64,000 nucleotides of DNA from Gari tellinella (GCA_922989275.2 OV277862.1:22115543-22179542); one strand, 5' to 3'. Positions 1 to 11,339 are shown, counted from the stretch's first letter. Program-made: numbers and translations. The notes: generated by a model from the letters alone, not told the origin.

Positions 1-156
1 AGGAACATTCCTATAAAGTTTGGTTGAAATCTGTCAAGCGGTATAGGAGGAGATGTCATTATAGAAGCAATTGTAAACACCAATGCAAAAACCGCCGGAT
101 GACGGACACAGGGCCACCCCAATAGCTCACCTTGAGTCTTTGGCTCAGGTGTTCTA
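1..156 (+). repeat. Right end of a family C element, cut by the window edge
   Basis: Matches the last part of the complete copies at 26319-28516 and 47581-48968 (aggaacattcctataaagtt, then tataggaggagatgtcatt, then acggacacagggcca) and ends in the terminal hairpin agctcacc...ggctcaggtg. The final gagctaa is replaced by the start of the next element. Confidence 0.8.
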
Positions 157-1433
157 ACAAGAGCATCGCAGTGCGGCAAAATACGCCCGTCACGGCCGGC
201 GGGTGTCAAAGTCGTCCAGACTCAGGCCGACTGGAAAAAGTCGCCCGGAGTGTAGGCCCGACTATCGATCTCAAAAAGACTATTCTGTAGTATTGCGATA
301 GCTCAAGTACTATCCCGATAGTATTGCGATAGTCAAAAAAAAGTTCTGTTTTTTTTTTTAAAAATGCCAATTTTTGACAATAAAGGGGGCATAACTCTGC
401 TAAAAATAGTCGCCAACGTCTGAAATTTAACAGGTACCAAAATTCACAGGTGCCTTCCCTGTATGATGAGAAAGCTAACTATGAAATTTGGTTACAATAG
501 ACAAAATGTAAGTAAAATTATTATCAGGAAACAATATATTGTTAAAAAAATTGTGTGAAGGGGCATAACTCTGAAAATACAGAGTAAAACCAAAAACCCG
601 TAATATATATTAAGTCACTTCATTCATTGTATCACCATATCAAATTTGAAATCAATTGAATCAAAAATAAAAAAGTTCTGTTTGTTTTTTTTTAAAATGC
701 CCATTTTTGACAATAAAGGGGCATAACTCTGCTAAAAATAGTCGCCAACGTCTGAAACGCGAACTAGTCCGAACTATTGTGGTATGGAATATTTGTTGGA
801 AGTTTAATCAAAATCAGTCAATAAATGAAGGTGAGAGAGCGCTAAGAAGAAAAGTTAACGGACGAAGTGTGGCTTATTTTAAATTTTAAGGATGTAAAGG
901 GGCATAACTCATAGAAAAATAATTTAACAGGAACTAAAATTCACAGGTGCCTTCCCTGCATGATGAGAAAGATAAATATGAAATTTGGTTACAATAGACA
1001 AAATGTAAGTAAAATAATTATCAGGAAACAATATATTGTTAAAAAATTGTGTAAAGGGGCATAGCTCTGAAAATACGAAGTCAAACCAAAAACCCGTAAT
1101 ATATGTTAAGTAACTTCATTCATTGTATCACCATATCAAATTTGAAATAAATTGAATAATTAAAAAAAAAGTTCTGTTTTTTTTTTTAAAATGCCCATTT
1201 TTGACAATAAAGGGGCATAACTCTGCTAAAAATAGCCGCCAACGTCTGAAACGCGAACTCGTCCGAGCTATTGTGGTATGGAATATTTGTAGGAAGTTTA
1301 ATCAAAATCGGTAAATAAATGAAGGTGAGAGAGCGCTAACAAGAAAAGTTAACGGACGGACGGACGGATGGACGTACGGACGGACAGCGCTGGGTATACC
1401 ATAATACGACCGTCGATGACGGGCGTATAAAAA
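157..1433 (+). repeat. Interspersed element with inverted ends and three internal repeats
   Basis: Starts aacaagagcatcgcagtgcg, with tacgcccgtca nearby, and ends tgacgggcgtataaaa, the inverted match. Inside, a block beginning 'aagttctgtttttttt' and containing 'ggggcataactctgctaaaa' occurs near 340, 670 and 1165, each followed by related sequence. A ggac tetranucleotide run sits at about 1356-1385. Its ends follow the same plan as families A-E with a different terminal sequence. No coding capacity is seen. Confidence 0.7.
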
Positions 1434-1752
1434 GTGCTAACCACTTTCCATCCATTCACAATTTTGCAGACACAACCACTTATCTAAGGCCTTTAACTAC
1501 AACAGCATTCCCTCTCTATCTCTTAATGTTCAGAATACTCACTCTTATTTACAGTTCTTTTAAAAATACAGTTAACCCATTATCCCATAGCATGTTTCTA
1601 GTTTTGTTTTGAATACATGTGACCACTTAAAGAAGGTTGATAGTAAAGCTGAATGCGCCTTCAGGCGCATTCTGCGTTACTTTCAGTATGATATAAGCTA
1701 CCATTTGTAAGAATGATACATATTCATGACAGTATAAAGTTGAATTATTTAT

Positions 1753-2250
1753 GGTGTCGGCCTGGTCAGGAATCACTTCCGGGTCGGCCTGGTCAGGAAT
1801 CACTTCCGGGTCGTTGTAGTCTTGCAAGTAGTACCTTGAAAAAATACAATTTCAAGGATTTGCACTGTTTAGTTTTGCCTGTGGGTGAGTTTGAATGGTT
1901 TTCTTGATGAAAACTGGCTATTTGTGGTCATTTCCACCCAAATGGCATTGTTTTAGGCATCTCATTTCAGGACTTTTTCTCCAGGCGGATGCATATGGAA
2001 ACACAGTGAATGGGATGAAGGTGAAAGTTGTTTACCTTTATTTTGACAGTGACCTTGGCAAATCATTGATAGCAAAAAATGTAGCCGGCGATGTTATAGG
2101 TAAACTGGCCTCAATTAACAGGGAAATGTCTATAGAATTGAAGGGTATGTCTTTTATAGCCTAGAAAATATTTTGGAGGGAGCTGTTGGCTCTGAAAGTT
2201 AGGCATTTTACTATAGATTATATAGGCCGAAATTAGACCAGGCCGACACC
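1753..2250 (+). mobile_element. 498-bp terminal-inverted-repeat element with TTAT target duplication
   Basis: Left end GGTGTCGGCCTGGTC, right end GACCAGGCCGACACC: a perfect 15-bp inverted repeat, flanked on both sides by TTAT (1749-1752, 2251-2254). The left end carries a 27-bp tandem duplication (gtcggcctggtcaggaatca...) so the terminal motif occurs twice. No transposase is seen; it is non-autonomous. It contains an exon-like segment, described separately. Superfamily is not assigned. Confidence 0.8.
1985..2144 (+). other. Exon-like coding segment inside the 498-bp element
   Basis: A 160-bp stretch between an acceptor-like tttttctccag and a donor-like agg|gtatgt, with one open frame reading ADAYGNTVNGMKVKVVYLYF and on to about 53 codons (later IAKNVAGDVIGKLASINRE). 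Codon composition looks protein-like and unlike the surrounding repeat. I do not recognise the protein. A captured host exon is an inference; a chance open frame is possible. Confidence 0.4.
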
Positions 2251-2285
2251 TTATGCTCAGTTGAGGAATAAATTAGAAGCATAAC

Positions 2286-2500
2286 AAGAGGGTCATGGCC
2301 CTTAATTCGCTCACCTGAGGTCATTGTGCCTTAGCTTACTAGGCAAGACAACATTTTAATATAGCTGTAAATGGAATTATCTTCCAGACAAAAAAAAACA
2401 TGACAGATTGGAATAACGTAAAAAAATTTGTTGGCAGGGTTATGGCCCTTCTCCATGACAATTCCTCTTATCATTAAGCTACATGCAGGGATCATTCTGG
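2286..2500 (+). repeat. Family D fragment (left end)
   Basis: aacaagagggtcatggccct...ttcgctcacctgagg followed by the family D core (ggcaagacaacattttaata, ttatcttccagac, ttatggcccttctccatgac). It corresponds to the first ~210 bp of the copies at 7268 and 19976, with the remainder missing. Confidence 0.8.
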
Positions 2501-3290
2501 GCCGCGATATTTCGCACAAAAATGAAAGAAATCGCATCAAAATTTGTATAACGCGAATATTTCTCGCACTCGCTTCTCAGATACTTGCGAGCGAAACGTA
2601 ATTCTTCTCGATTTATTTCCGGTATTACAAACATTTCTGATCAATTAAGTCGAACACTTTATCGTAATCGCAGCATACCGCGCACCAATAAGTATAACGG
2701 CATATCAATGAACGGAATAGGACCGAGTGTTCCGAATTTTGTCTATAAAATCAAAACACATCCGGTACAGAATAACACGTGTACCAGACAGCACGTAGAA
2801 GATTGACAATTACAGATGGATAAGTATGTCTTCTGTTACGGGATTGTACTTTCTTTCAAAAATAGAAATGTCATTTCCCTTCACACGATTGAATAACTGC
2901 CCAACGCACCAAAATACCGTTCAATTTATTCCTTTATTTTCGTCGTAACAGCGCCAATAACTTTTGTCACTAGTTTTCGCGAACTGAACGTCTACAGACG
3001 AAAATGAATCTGCAGATAACATATACGCTAATGGCGTGTGCGGTAAACTATCAATTTATGGTATGGATTAAATCTGTTTACTAGATTTCGACAAGGAGAA
3101 GAAGAATAACAGGTACATGTCATATAAATATTATTTACACAAAATTCTCAAGCAGTAGTACTAATAGCAGTAGTGGTTGTTGGTACAAACAGACTACAAA
3201 TTAAAGTTTCTCTCATCATCTAAAATATTCTCTCACTTTTTTCGACAAATGAGAGAATTTCTCTCACTTGCATTCTGCGACAGAATAATC
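2501..3290. other. Interval without recognised gene or repeat
   Basis: Single-copy looking sequence with more CpG dinucleotides than its surroundings (gcgagcgaaacg, taatcgcagcataccgcgc). An open + frame of 73 codons (2585-2806) resembles nothing I know. No splice-bounded exon is supported. Confidence 0.4.
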
Positions 3291-3294
3291 CCTG

Positions 3295-3480
3295 TACATG
3301 TATTTCCGTATTATTATTTATTGCACATTCTGCTTTACTTTCAACCTGCATTAAGTTATCATCTACTAAGATATAGATACTATTTCTTATTTCTTACATT
3401 TTTATGACTGTATGACTATGGCATTATTTTCTTTAGAGGGGCGTAAAAAGGCATAATTATGTATGGGGTAATGGGTTTAC
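3295..3480 (+). mobile_element. M1 element, right half
   Basis: From catgtatttccgtatt through tttcaacctgcattaagtta to gtatggggtaatgggttta. It matches the right half of complete M1 copies (20462-20717, 37557-37807), ending in the M1 terminal repeat. The left half is missing. Confidence 0.75.
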
Positions 3481-5553
3481 ATCAGTAGAACTGGAGTTAT
3501 CTCCAGGACAAGAAAATATGACAATGGGAAATAACTCAAACAAGAGCCCCATGGGGCATATTTCGCTCACCTGAGAATAGCTGTACATCAAAATGGAGAT
3601 ACCGATTTATGTCCAGGACGTGGTCATTTTTTACCCGAGGGGCATAATTTGAACAATCTTGATAGAGGACCTGTAGATGATGCTATTATTATTATTATTA
3701 TTATTATACCCGATTTATATAGCGCTCTTTTCACACAGGAGTTGTGCGTTCAAAAGCGCTTCACATGTAATTATATAAATGTACCTACAACGCAAGAAAG
3801 ACAAATAAATACATCCACAATAAAAATGGTACAATATTGAGATGCATAGAAACATGGAAATTCTTTCAATATTATTACCAAGATTATAAAATTGTTATAG
3901 TAAGTTTGTAAAATCATTTTTAAAATGAGTCAAATAATTGTAAGATCAATGGCATGATTAAAAACAGAGTGGTTTTTTGTTTGTTTGTTTGTTTGTTTCA
4001 GTGTAGAGCCGGAGAGTAGTTCACAAATGGTAAAACGAATGTTTAAAACAATACTCTCCATGTTGTTTGGTTGAATTTGTTTGTTTGTTTCAGTGTAGGG
4101 CCGGAGAACAGTTCACAAGTCGTAAAACGAATGTTTAAAACAATACTCTCCGTGTTGTTTGGTCGAGTATTGTATAATCTATGGCCGTGGTACACCCTTA
4201 GTTCATAAACATGAAGCTGTCCAAGAATTTTACCATAGACCCCTAGCCAAATGGTTTCAAAGCGATTGGGCAATCCCTACCAGCAAGATCCACCAGACAG
4301 GCACAAGGTCAATGGTACAACTCCAGAACTGCCATTCAGACCCACAGCATCCATAGCAATAACACAGCCCAGAGGTAGCAGTCATTGATTACCTACTTTC
4401 TTCTAAAAACAGATATTAAAGAAGTGTGTTTTCAGACGTTTTTTGAAGACTGCAACTGAGCTCACATCTCTGATGTCTGATGGTAGACCGTTCCAGAGCT
4501 TTGGGCTGCATGCATGAAACTTCTATCTCCAAACCTCACCAAACGACTCCTCGGTACAACCAGCGATACTGATTTAGTCGCAGACCGCAGCTCTCTTCGA
4601 GGTTTATACACGTCAAGCATATTGACAATGTACCTTGGAGAATCATTGCACATGGCTTTGTATGCGAGTGTCAGAATTTTAAATTCAATTCTGTGTTGAA
4701 CTTGGAAGCCAGTGAAGATCCTTCAAGACTGGAGTGATGTGATTGTACCGAGGGGTCCTGGTGATGATGCGGGCTGCTGTATTTTGCACACGCTGTAGTT
4801 TGCATAGTGAGTTTTGGGGAATCCCATACAGCAGTGAGTTGCAATAGTCAATTTTTGAAGTAACCAGAGAATTGATCAAGGTCTTTGTAGCTTCTGGAGA
4901 AAGGTACTGTCTAATATTACCTATCTGCCGCAGTTGTGCGTAGCCAGATCTGCACACAGCGTTAATGTGCTGTGTCATATCCTAGATTCTTCACACACAA
5001 TGATGGTTTGAACGGGAAAATCTCCAGGGACGTTAAACTTTTTTGAGTGAAACAGTATGACCTCAGTTTTGTCAGTGTTCAGCTTCAACATGTTCTGGTG
5101 CATCCATGATACTATGTCTTTTAGACACCCTTCGACTTTTGAAAGGGCTTCTTGTTGACAAGATGTGTCTTTAGGCTTAAATGACAAGTATAACTGTGAA
5201 TCATAGAAGTGATGATCCAGCTGATGATTTCTGCAAATTGAGCCGACCTGTTTTGTGTACAAGATGTAGTTTTTCGGCCCCAGAACTGACCCCTGTGGCA
5301 CAGTATATTTCATTTGAACTGGGGCAGATAATTCGCCATGCTATGTTCCAAATATCTAAGATCAGGGTACTAGGGTTCTAGACAAGAAGATTTTTTTAAG
5401 TTTCCATTGAAAAAATCTATTTTAGCTCCTGTGACCTACATATGCAACAGACTGGAACCATTTGAACAAAATAAATGAAAGACATCTAGAAGTAACACCA
5501 TGCCGATTATCAAAGCTCTGGCCATATTAGCTTCAGAAAAGAAGACGTTTAAA
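3481..5553 (+). repeat. Family D fragment joined to a family C element split by a LINE
   Basis: 3481-3537 matches family D (cagtagaactggagttatct...gggaaataactcaaa). A family C left end begins at 3538 (caagagccccatggggcata). Family C runs to 3684, is interrupted by a CR1-like copy (3685-5337), and continues from 5338 (atgctatgttccaaatatct) to about 5553, where another caagag left end starts. The flanking ATGCT is duplicated (3680-3684, 5338-5342). Confidence 0.85.
3685..5337 (-). mobile_element. 5'-truncated CR1/Jockey-like LINE with 3' UTR and microsatellite tail
   Basis: On the minus strand the copy starts inside reverse transcriptase: TVPQGSVLGP is visible near 5300, though the FADD box region is degenerate (HHFYDSQLY). 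The thumb follows with DIVSWMHQNMLKLNTDKTEV and, in other frames, SLVTSKIDYCNSLLYGIP and PRSRLVRFGDRSF. At least two frame changes (near 4975 and 4660) make it a dead copy. The 3' UTR holds a ~105-bp tandem duplication (about 3985-4165) and ends in (ATA)n at 3685-3710. ATGCT target duplications flank it. A second copy of the same 3' end lies at 57537-57780. Confidence 0.85.
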
Positions 5554-6400
5554 CAAGAGCCTCATGCGGCCCTAAATCGCTCACCTGAGGACTATTGTGT
5601 TATATATTACTCAATGCAAAATGAAGTTTGTCATTGCATGTATGTGGACTGTTGCATGAAGAAGTAATTCGGAATCTGTTTGTCATTATTACTATTTGAG
5701 CAAAAGGGGAAAATATAGCAATGATATAAATAGTGCTAATGAAGGGTCAATTAAACAATATTCATTCAAAATATTATTGAATTCAGACAATGGTTTCAGA
5801 GAAGCAATTGTTTTTAAACAAGAAATATCTTTAAAAAAGATATTCCGTCGCAGGTGTACGCAAACGCAAAACACTAAAAATAGAAAAGAACAACTTTTGG
5901 ACAATTCTGATATATCATGTTTATCTTGGTGGCAAACAGTTTGGAGCCTGATCAGACGCCGGGTTACCCGGCGTCTGATCTGGCTCCAAATTGTTTGCAC
6001 TGCAAATAATAGTTTTAGCGTAAACAGGTTTATTGGGAAAGAATAACACATTCTCCTCTGTACAGTATTCACTTTAACCAGAGACAAGTGTATACACCGA
6101 TTATGACTTAACATCTTTCGTAAACAGACTTTCCCACATGCTAAATTTAGAGCTTATCCACGCTAAATTTAGAAATGATGACATAGACTGCATCTCAATG
6201 TTTTGCCAGGTTTACACTCGCAAGATTGATGTGAAAAAATAACAGAACGCCAGTCTAGGCCATTGGCCGATAAGAGTACTGCATTTCAAGCACGTGATCA
6301 TTGACCAGGATTTCTGATCATTCCTGATTGGTTAAATTGTTTCATAGAGTTGCGGTCAAAATACACAACAGACCCGTCTGCGACGGGAAAAAAAATCCAT
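5554..6400. other. Left end of a caagag element, then unclassified sequence with a hairpin
   Basis: 5551-5600 is a left end (aaacaagagcctcatgcggc...cgctcacctgagg) whose element appears cut short. 5932-5998 is a near-perfect palindrome (tttggagcctgatcagacgc / gcgtctgatctggctccaaa) of the M2-core type. Open frames on both strands across it simply read the palindrome. No gene is supported. Confidence 0.5.
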
Positions 6401-6620
6401 TATAAGTCTATGTAAAACTGATAAGCACCGGGGTGAGTTAAAAATGACATTGCCCTTTGTAGGACATGACCCAAGTTATAAAGTTTCTAACTTGTGTAGT
6501 TCCAAAGTTATGGCTAATATTAAAGTTGTGGACTGACAGACAAACAAATGGAAAAACAGACAAAAAAAGCAGACAGACAAAAACAATATGCCCCCAACTA
6601 AGTTGTGCAGGGGCATAAAA
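6401..6620 (+). repeat. Right end of an element ending in ggggcataaaa
   Basis: Runs through ctttgtaggacatgacccaa and a loose cagacaaa-rich stretch to caatatgcccccaactaagt...caggggcataaaa. The terminal hairpin gcccc / ggggc resembles the ends of the 29815-30455 element. The left boundary is unclear. Confidence 0.5.
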
Positions 6621-6777
6621 ATGTAGCAGACAACACCATATGTTGATGTTACAGTGTACCTCAGCTGACCTGAGTTCAGTTATGTAATACAGTTCTGCCA
6701 GTTCTGCAGCTGGGGTCTTAACTCGTATAATGCTGAATAGCTGTCTGCTATACAAACATTGAATGTGAATTATGTAA

Positions 6778-7010
6778 AAAAAATCATCCTGTGACCTAGA
6801 TATGCAACCGACCAGAACCATTTGAACAATATTGGTATAGGACATCTAGAAGTGTCACCATGCCAAATATCAAAGCTCTGGCCATATTAGTTTCAGAGAA
6901 GAAGACGTTTGAAAATTTCACTATATAACTGTAAAACTGTGACCCCCGGGGTGGGGCCAATTTTGACGCCAGGGGCATAATTTGAACAAACATGAATTAG
7001 GCTATGGAGT
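6778..7010 (+). repeat. Family C internal fragment
   Basis: Matches family C core: cctgtgacctagatatgcaa, aagctctggccatattagtt, tcagagaagaagacgtttg, then tgacccccggggtggggcca. It is truncated at both sides; the right side runs into an M1-like end (ggagtaaagggttaa). Confidence 0.8.
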
Positions 7011-7095
7011 AAAGGGTTAACCAAGCTGATAAACAAGAGGGATAAGGGTTGATTTTTAAGGATTCTTTACATTCATCTATATTCACAACCATAGA

Positions 7096-7219
7096 CAAGA
7101 GGGCGATGATGGCCCTGATATCTCTCACCAAAACCTCATTGAACCTGGCGGACTCTGGCCATTCTGATGATTCAACAGTCACAAACCCTCCATCTGAGCC
7201 TTGCTCAAGTGAGCTAAAA
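7096..7219 (+). repeat. Very short caagag element
   Basis: A left end (caagagggcgatgatggccc...ctctcacc) and a right end (gccttgctcaagtgagctaaaaa) only about 90 bp apart. It looks like a deleted derivative in which the tandem core has been lost. Confidence 0.55.
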
Positions 7220-7267
7220 ATGTTTTTAAATTTCTGAATACCTCAAAACTGCTTAAACAGATAATAC

Positions 7268-9038
7268 AAACAAGAGGGCCATGGCCCTTAATTCGCTCAC
7301 CTGAGGACATTGAAGTTTGTACCTAAGTTGACTGGGCAAGACAACATTTTAATATAACTATAAATGGAGTTATCTTCCAGACAAGAAAACATGACAAAAG
7401 TGAATTTTGTTGCCAAGCTTATGACCCTTATCCATGACACATCCTCTTATCAAGCTATTTCCATTTCCAATAAATGATAATTATTTCACTAGCGTCAACA
7501 GAACTGGAATTATTTTCCTGACAATAAAATATGACAAAGGGGAAAAACTAAATATTGCTGCCCTTGTGCATGGCATTTTCTCTCATCAGTTTCTTTCCAT
7601 ACATAAAATTTCATTACAATAGCATCAGTAGAACTGAAGTTGTCTTCTTGACAAGAAAATATCACAAAGGGAAATAACTCAAAAAACAATGATGTCAGAG
7701 TTATGGCCTTTGCAAATGGCACTTCCTCTCATCAGGCTCTTTCCAAATAGGCAATTTCATTTTACCCATTACCCCATAGCATGTTTCTAATTTTGAAAAT
7801 AGGTGGCCACCTAAAGCAGGTTGAAAGTAAAGCAGAATGTGTCTTAACCCTTAGCCTGCCACTCACGACTATAGCTTTATATGCAAACAGCTTGGATCCG
7901 GATTAGACGCCGAGTAACTCGGCGTCTCATCCGGATCCAAGCTGTTTGACACTCGGACAACATTTTCAGCAATTTTGAGCAACTTTGAAGCACTTTGAAA
8001 CTTGAAGCAGACGAGAAATATAGCAGACGACAATTTATTTGGCGGGCTAAGGGTTAATGCACACTTTGCTTTACTTTTGCATCTTACATTTTCATGACTG
8101 TTTAAAGTGGAATTATTGAAAAGACATACAGATAACTCTGACAAAACCAATATTAAACATATGTATAAATATGGCATAAGACATAATTACATAACTGTCA
8201 GTGGATCACTTCCAGATCCTGTTTCTCTAAGTATGAATCAGACTGAACCATATCTAAACTTTAGCAGACAACATGTTCAGCTGATCATGACCAGTTCTGT
8301 GATACCCACTACCAGTTCAGAGTTGCATAATATTTGACCTCAGTGGCTAGAACGCTTGGGCTTACCCTTACCAGACTGAAATGATGTCTGCTTAAAACCT
8401 ACTGTATGTGAAAAGTGTACAAAAAAACAATTTAGAAAATGTTAAGTTGGTAAATGAGTGGCAAATAGGTTGGATCCAGATTAGATGTAGCATTATGATT
8501 ATGTTGCATCTGATCTGGATCCAAAATGTTTGCAAATATTGGCTATTTGCCCATAGTATATTAAGGGTAACTCAGGTAAATACAGTTCTGCCTAAATCAA
8601 AAATACTGTAAAACCTGCCTAGAGCAGCACTTAAACTGTGCAGGGTGGTGTCAAATGTGACCCTAGGGATTTCATTTTAACAAACTATAGATAGATCCAC
8701 CAGGAGATTCTACTGTACAAATATCAAAGCTTAGGGCCTAGTAGTTTTGGGCAAGAAGATTTTTTAAAGATTTTTGCTTTTTTGCTTTTTCAAGCAGAGT
8801 TTGTGCTTTTTTTCCTTTTTTTTGAACAACTTCTGTAGAGAAGCATCCAAGGAACATCATAAGCAGTTTGAACTCTCCCTACAATCGGCGGGTTTCAGTA
8901 GAGATGTCGTTTGAAGTAAAAGTGAACGGACAGACGGACAGACGGACAGACGGACAGACGGACAGACGGACAGACGGACTACGGACGGTGAGCGGTCACA
9001 ATAGCTCACCTTGAGCCTTTGGCTCAGGTGAGCTAAAA
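7268..9038 (+). repeat. Family D element, complete, with nested insertions
   Basis: Left end aacaagagggccatggccct...cgctcacctgagg; right end agctcaccttgagcctttgg ctcaggtgagctaaaa. The copy is collinear with 19976-21642. It carries an M1 element (from 7758) that in turn carries an M2 element (7848-8053), a palindrome at about 8465-8535, and a (ggacagac)n run at about 8927-8980. No coding capacity. Confidence 0.85.
7848..8053 (+). mobile_element. M2 miniature element (206 bp) inserted at TTAA inside M1
   Basis: Ends CCCTTAGCCTGCC and GGCGGGCTAAGGG (12 of 13 paired), flanked by TTAA at 7844-7847 and 8054-8057. The unoccupied site is visible in the collinear copy near 20543-20546 (gtcttaatgcacac). 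The centre is a long palindrome (ttggatccggattagacgcc / ggcgtctcatccggatccaa). TTAA duplication suggests a piggyBac-type mobiliser. No coding capacity. Confidence 0.9.
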
Positions 9039-9369
9039 AGCTCAAATGACTATACATAATACATACAAGTATACAAAGTTAAAGCTGTATATATAGCAAA
9101 AAGCTTAAGAAATCATTAGTAAATCTTCATAAAATGTACAAAGGGAGTAAAATGCTATTCTTTTCCATCAGATGTGGGGTTTTTTAACAAGAGAGAATGC
9201 CCACTGCATGCAAACAGTTTGGAGCCAGACCAGATGCTATGTTACCTGGGGTCTGATCAGGCTAACAAATGGTTTGACACATAGACTAAATTAAGTCAAC
9301 AAGATCATAACAAAAGTGCATGTTCTACATGCAACTGAATTCTGTCTGCATTATATGTAGTTTAACTCT
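9039..9369. other. Unclassified sequence with an imperfect palindrome
   Basis: 9206-9280 holds an imperfect inverted repeat of the same type as the M2 core (cagtttggagccagaccaga / ctgatcaggctaacaaatgg). No gene or further repeat is recognised. Confidence 0.45.
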
Positions 9370-9612
9370 TTACTCCATTGCATATTCTTAAGTTTCGAAG
9401 ACAGGCTACCAATTCAAGCAGATTGAAAGTAAAGCAGAATGTGCCTTAATGTGCGTTCTGCTTAACTTTCAAACTGCTTTAAGCTACCATTTGCTTGGTT
9501 AAAGGAAATATTTCTTATTTGCAGATTCAAGACTGTATTAAATGGACCTATTTTTTTTAATGGAGGAATGAAATACTACTAGTACATGCATAAAGAGGTG
9601 TATGGAGTAAAG
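9370..9612 (+). mobile_element. M1 miniature element
   Basis: Centre palindrome aagtaaagcagaatgtgcct / gtgcgttctgcttaacttt, then the shared right arm (aagactgtattaaatggacc, ggaggaatgaaat). Terminal repeats are degraded (actccattgcatattctt / tgtatggagtaaagg). Confidence 0.75.
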
Positions 9613-9770
9613 GACAAATGCTTTCTTTACTGGAAACTAGTATAATCTTATGTATATGTTTTAACCAGTGTAGACCCTGAGCCCTCTGTCACCAGGCGGC
9701 CTCTGATCATGGTCTGCACGGTTTGTTTGAATAATTTTCCTGAAATTCTTTCTAGAAACAGCTCTTAACA

Positions 9771-9959
9771 GTTTACCCCATGGCATGTTTCTTATTTTGA
9801 AGACATGTGATCACTTAAAGCAGGTTTAAAATAAGCAGGCACATTCTGCTTTACTTTCAGCCTGCTAGGATATAAAATATTTTTTATGGTTCATGTATAA
9901 TTTGGACCTATTTTCCTCAGTGGAAGAATAAATCAATATACTAAAAGGTAAAGGGTTAA
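9771..9959 (+). mobile_element. M1 miniature element, centre partly deleted
   Basis: From taccccatggcatgtttctt to aaaggtaaagggttaa; the palindrome is shortened (ggcacattctgctttacttt). It is immediately followed by a family A element at 9971. Confidence 0.75.
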
Positions 9960-9970
9960 AGTTAACATAA

Positions 9971-11008
9971 AACAAGAGGGCCTGAAGGCCCTGATATCGC
10001 TCACCTGTTGTACTGAAGCCTGATAGCTTTGCCTTTCTGTTTCACCGGTTTTAATCTAAATCCATTCAAATTTGTAGTATAGCATGTAAACAATTTTGGA
10101 ATACAACCTCATAATTCTAGTATAGTAGGCAGCTAACTAGAGCCTAAACAATACTGAAATGAAGCCTTTTCTAGCATTTCAAAGTATATCAAGGGCAGAT
10201 AACTATTGCCGCAATTATTAGATTTCGACAATAATTGCGAGAACTTATAGCTATATACTTTTATTGCAAGAATAATCAATATATATGGCATTTTTAAAAT
10301 AGCAATTCAAAGGTTGATAATTTTTGACTTATTGGTCTGATTTCAACCATAATTGAACTCATCCAAACTCTTATGGTAGTATACAATCTGGGCAAGTTTT
10401 AGAAAGATTGGATACATATTGTGGCCTCTAGAGTGTAAACACTGTTAAATAAGACATTTTCAGCAATTCAAAGGTAGATAACTCTTGACCTTTTATTTTG
10501 ATTTCAACCATAATCAGCCTCATCCGAACTCTTATGGTAATATACAATCTGTGCAAGTTTGAGAAAGATTGGATAAATATTGTGGCATCTAGAGTGTCAA
10601 CACTGTAAAATATGGCATTTTCAGCAATTTAAAGGTAGATTACTCTTGACCTATTGGTCTGATTTCAACCATAATTGAACTCATTCGAACTGTTATGGTA
10701 ATATACAATCTGAGCAAGTTTGAGAAAGACTGGATAAATATTGTGGCCTCTAGAGTGTAAACACCGTTAAATATGGCATTTTCAGCAATTCAAAGGTTGA
10801 TAACTCTTGACCTTTTGGTTTGATTTCAACCATAATCAAACTCATACGAAAGCTTATGGTAATATACAATCTGAGCAAAGTTTGAGAAAGATTGGATATA
10901 TATTGTAGCCTCTAGAGTGTAAACACTAAAATTGTTGACGACGGACGCCGCAGGACGGACATTCAAGGATTGCAAAAGCTCACCCTGAGCTAGCTCAGGT
11001 GAGCTAAA
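9971..11008 (+). repeat. Family A element with ~150-bp tandem core
   Basis: Left end aacaagagggcctgaaggcc...cgctcacctg; core of ~150-bp monomers (ggtagataactcttgacc, tcaaccataatcgaactcat, gtggcctctagagtgtaaac); right end gacgacggacgcc then agctcaccctgagctagctc aggtgagctaaa. About four to five monomers. No open frame of note. Confidence 0.85.
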
Positions 11009-11339
11009 TAGTCATTTTTCAAAATTGGACCAATCCATAATAATAACAACATTGACAGTATAGACAGGATTAAATGGGAAAGAATAGTGATTCCCCACTG
11101 CACCTGAAAACCAGAGCTCCAGATAAGGAGAGTATTTGAAAAACTAAAATCATTATTTCTACATTAAACCCTATGGTGTAACATCATAGGTTTTGGTGTT
11201 GAAATGAGTTTGAAATGTTGGATTTGATTAGTTTACTCCCTCTTTAGCTGGAGCCCTATGAAAACTAGTTTTAATCCATGCATAATTTCATAAACACTGA
11301 AATGTTCTGGAGCCTGTCTCAGTTAGAACAGTAGAGTTA
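11009..11339. other. Interval without recognised features
   Basis: No gene, palindrome or clear repeat seen between two family A-related blocks. Confidence 0.4.

Larger units (their letters stand above)
1572..2285 (+). mobile_element. M1 miniature element, interrupted by two insertions
   Basis: Begins ttaacccattatcccatag and contains the M1 palindrome (aaagctgaatgcgcc / ggcgcattctgcgttac). It is broken at 1752 by the 498-bp element 1753-2250; the M1 sequence resumes at 2251 (gctcagttgaggaataaatt) and is then broken again by a family D fragment at 2286. M1 copies end in ggggtaatgggttaa elsewhere, so the family is flanked by TTAA. Confidence 0.8.

Noticed and set aside
5692..6114. Overlapping 116- and 140-codon frames on opposite strands
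   Set aside because: Both read through the palindrome at 5932-5998, which keeps frames open on both strands; no domain seen.
8927..8980. (ggacagac)n run as a functional element
   Set aside because: ggac-type runs appear near the right end of most families here and look like ordinary core-end microsatellites.
10978..11004. Hairpins such as agctcaccctgagctagctcaggtgagct as transcription terminators
   Set aside because: They recur at the right ends of many elements with no gene upstream; they are transposon termini, not bacterial terminators.
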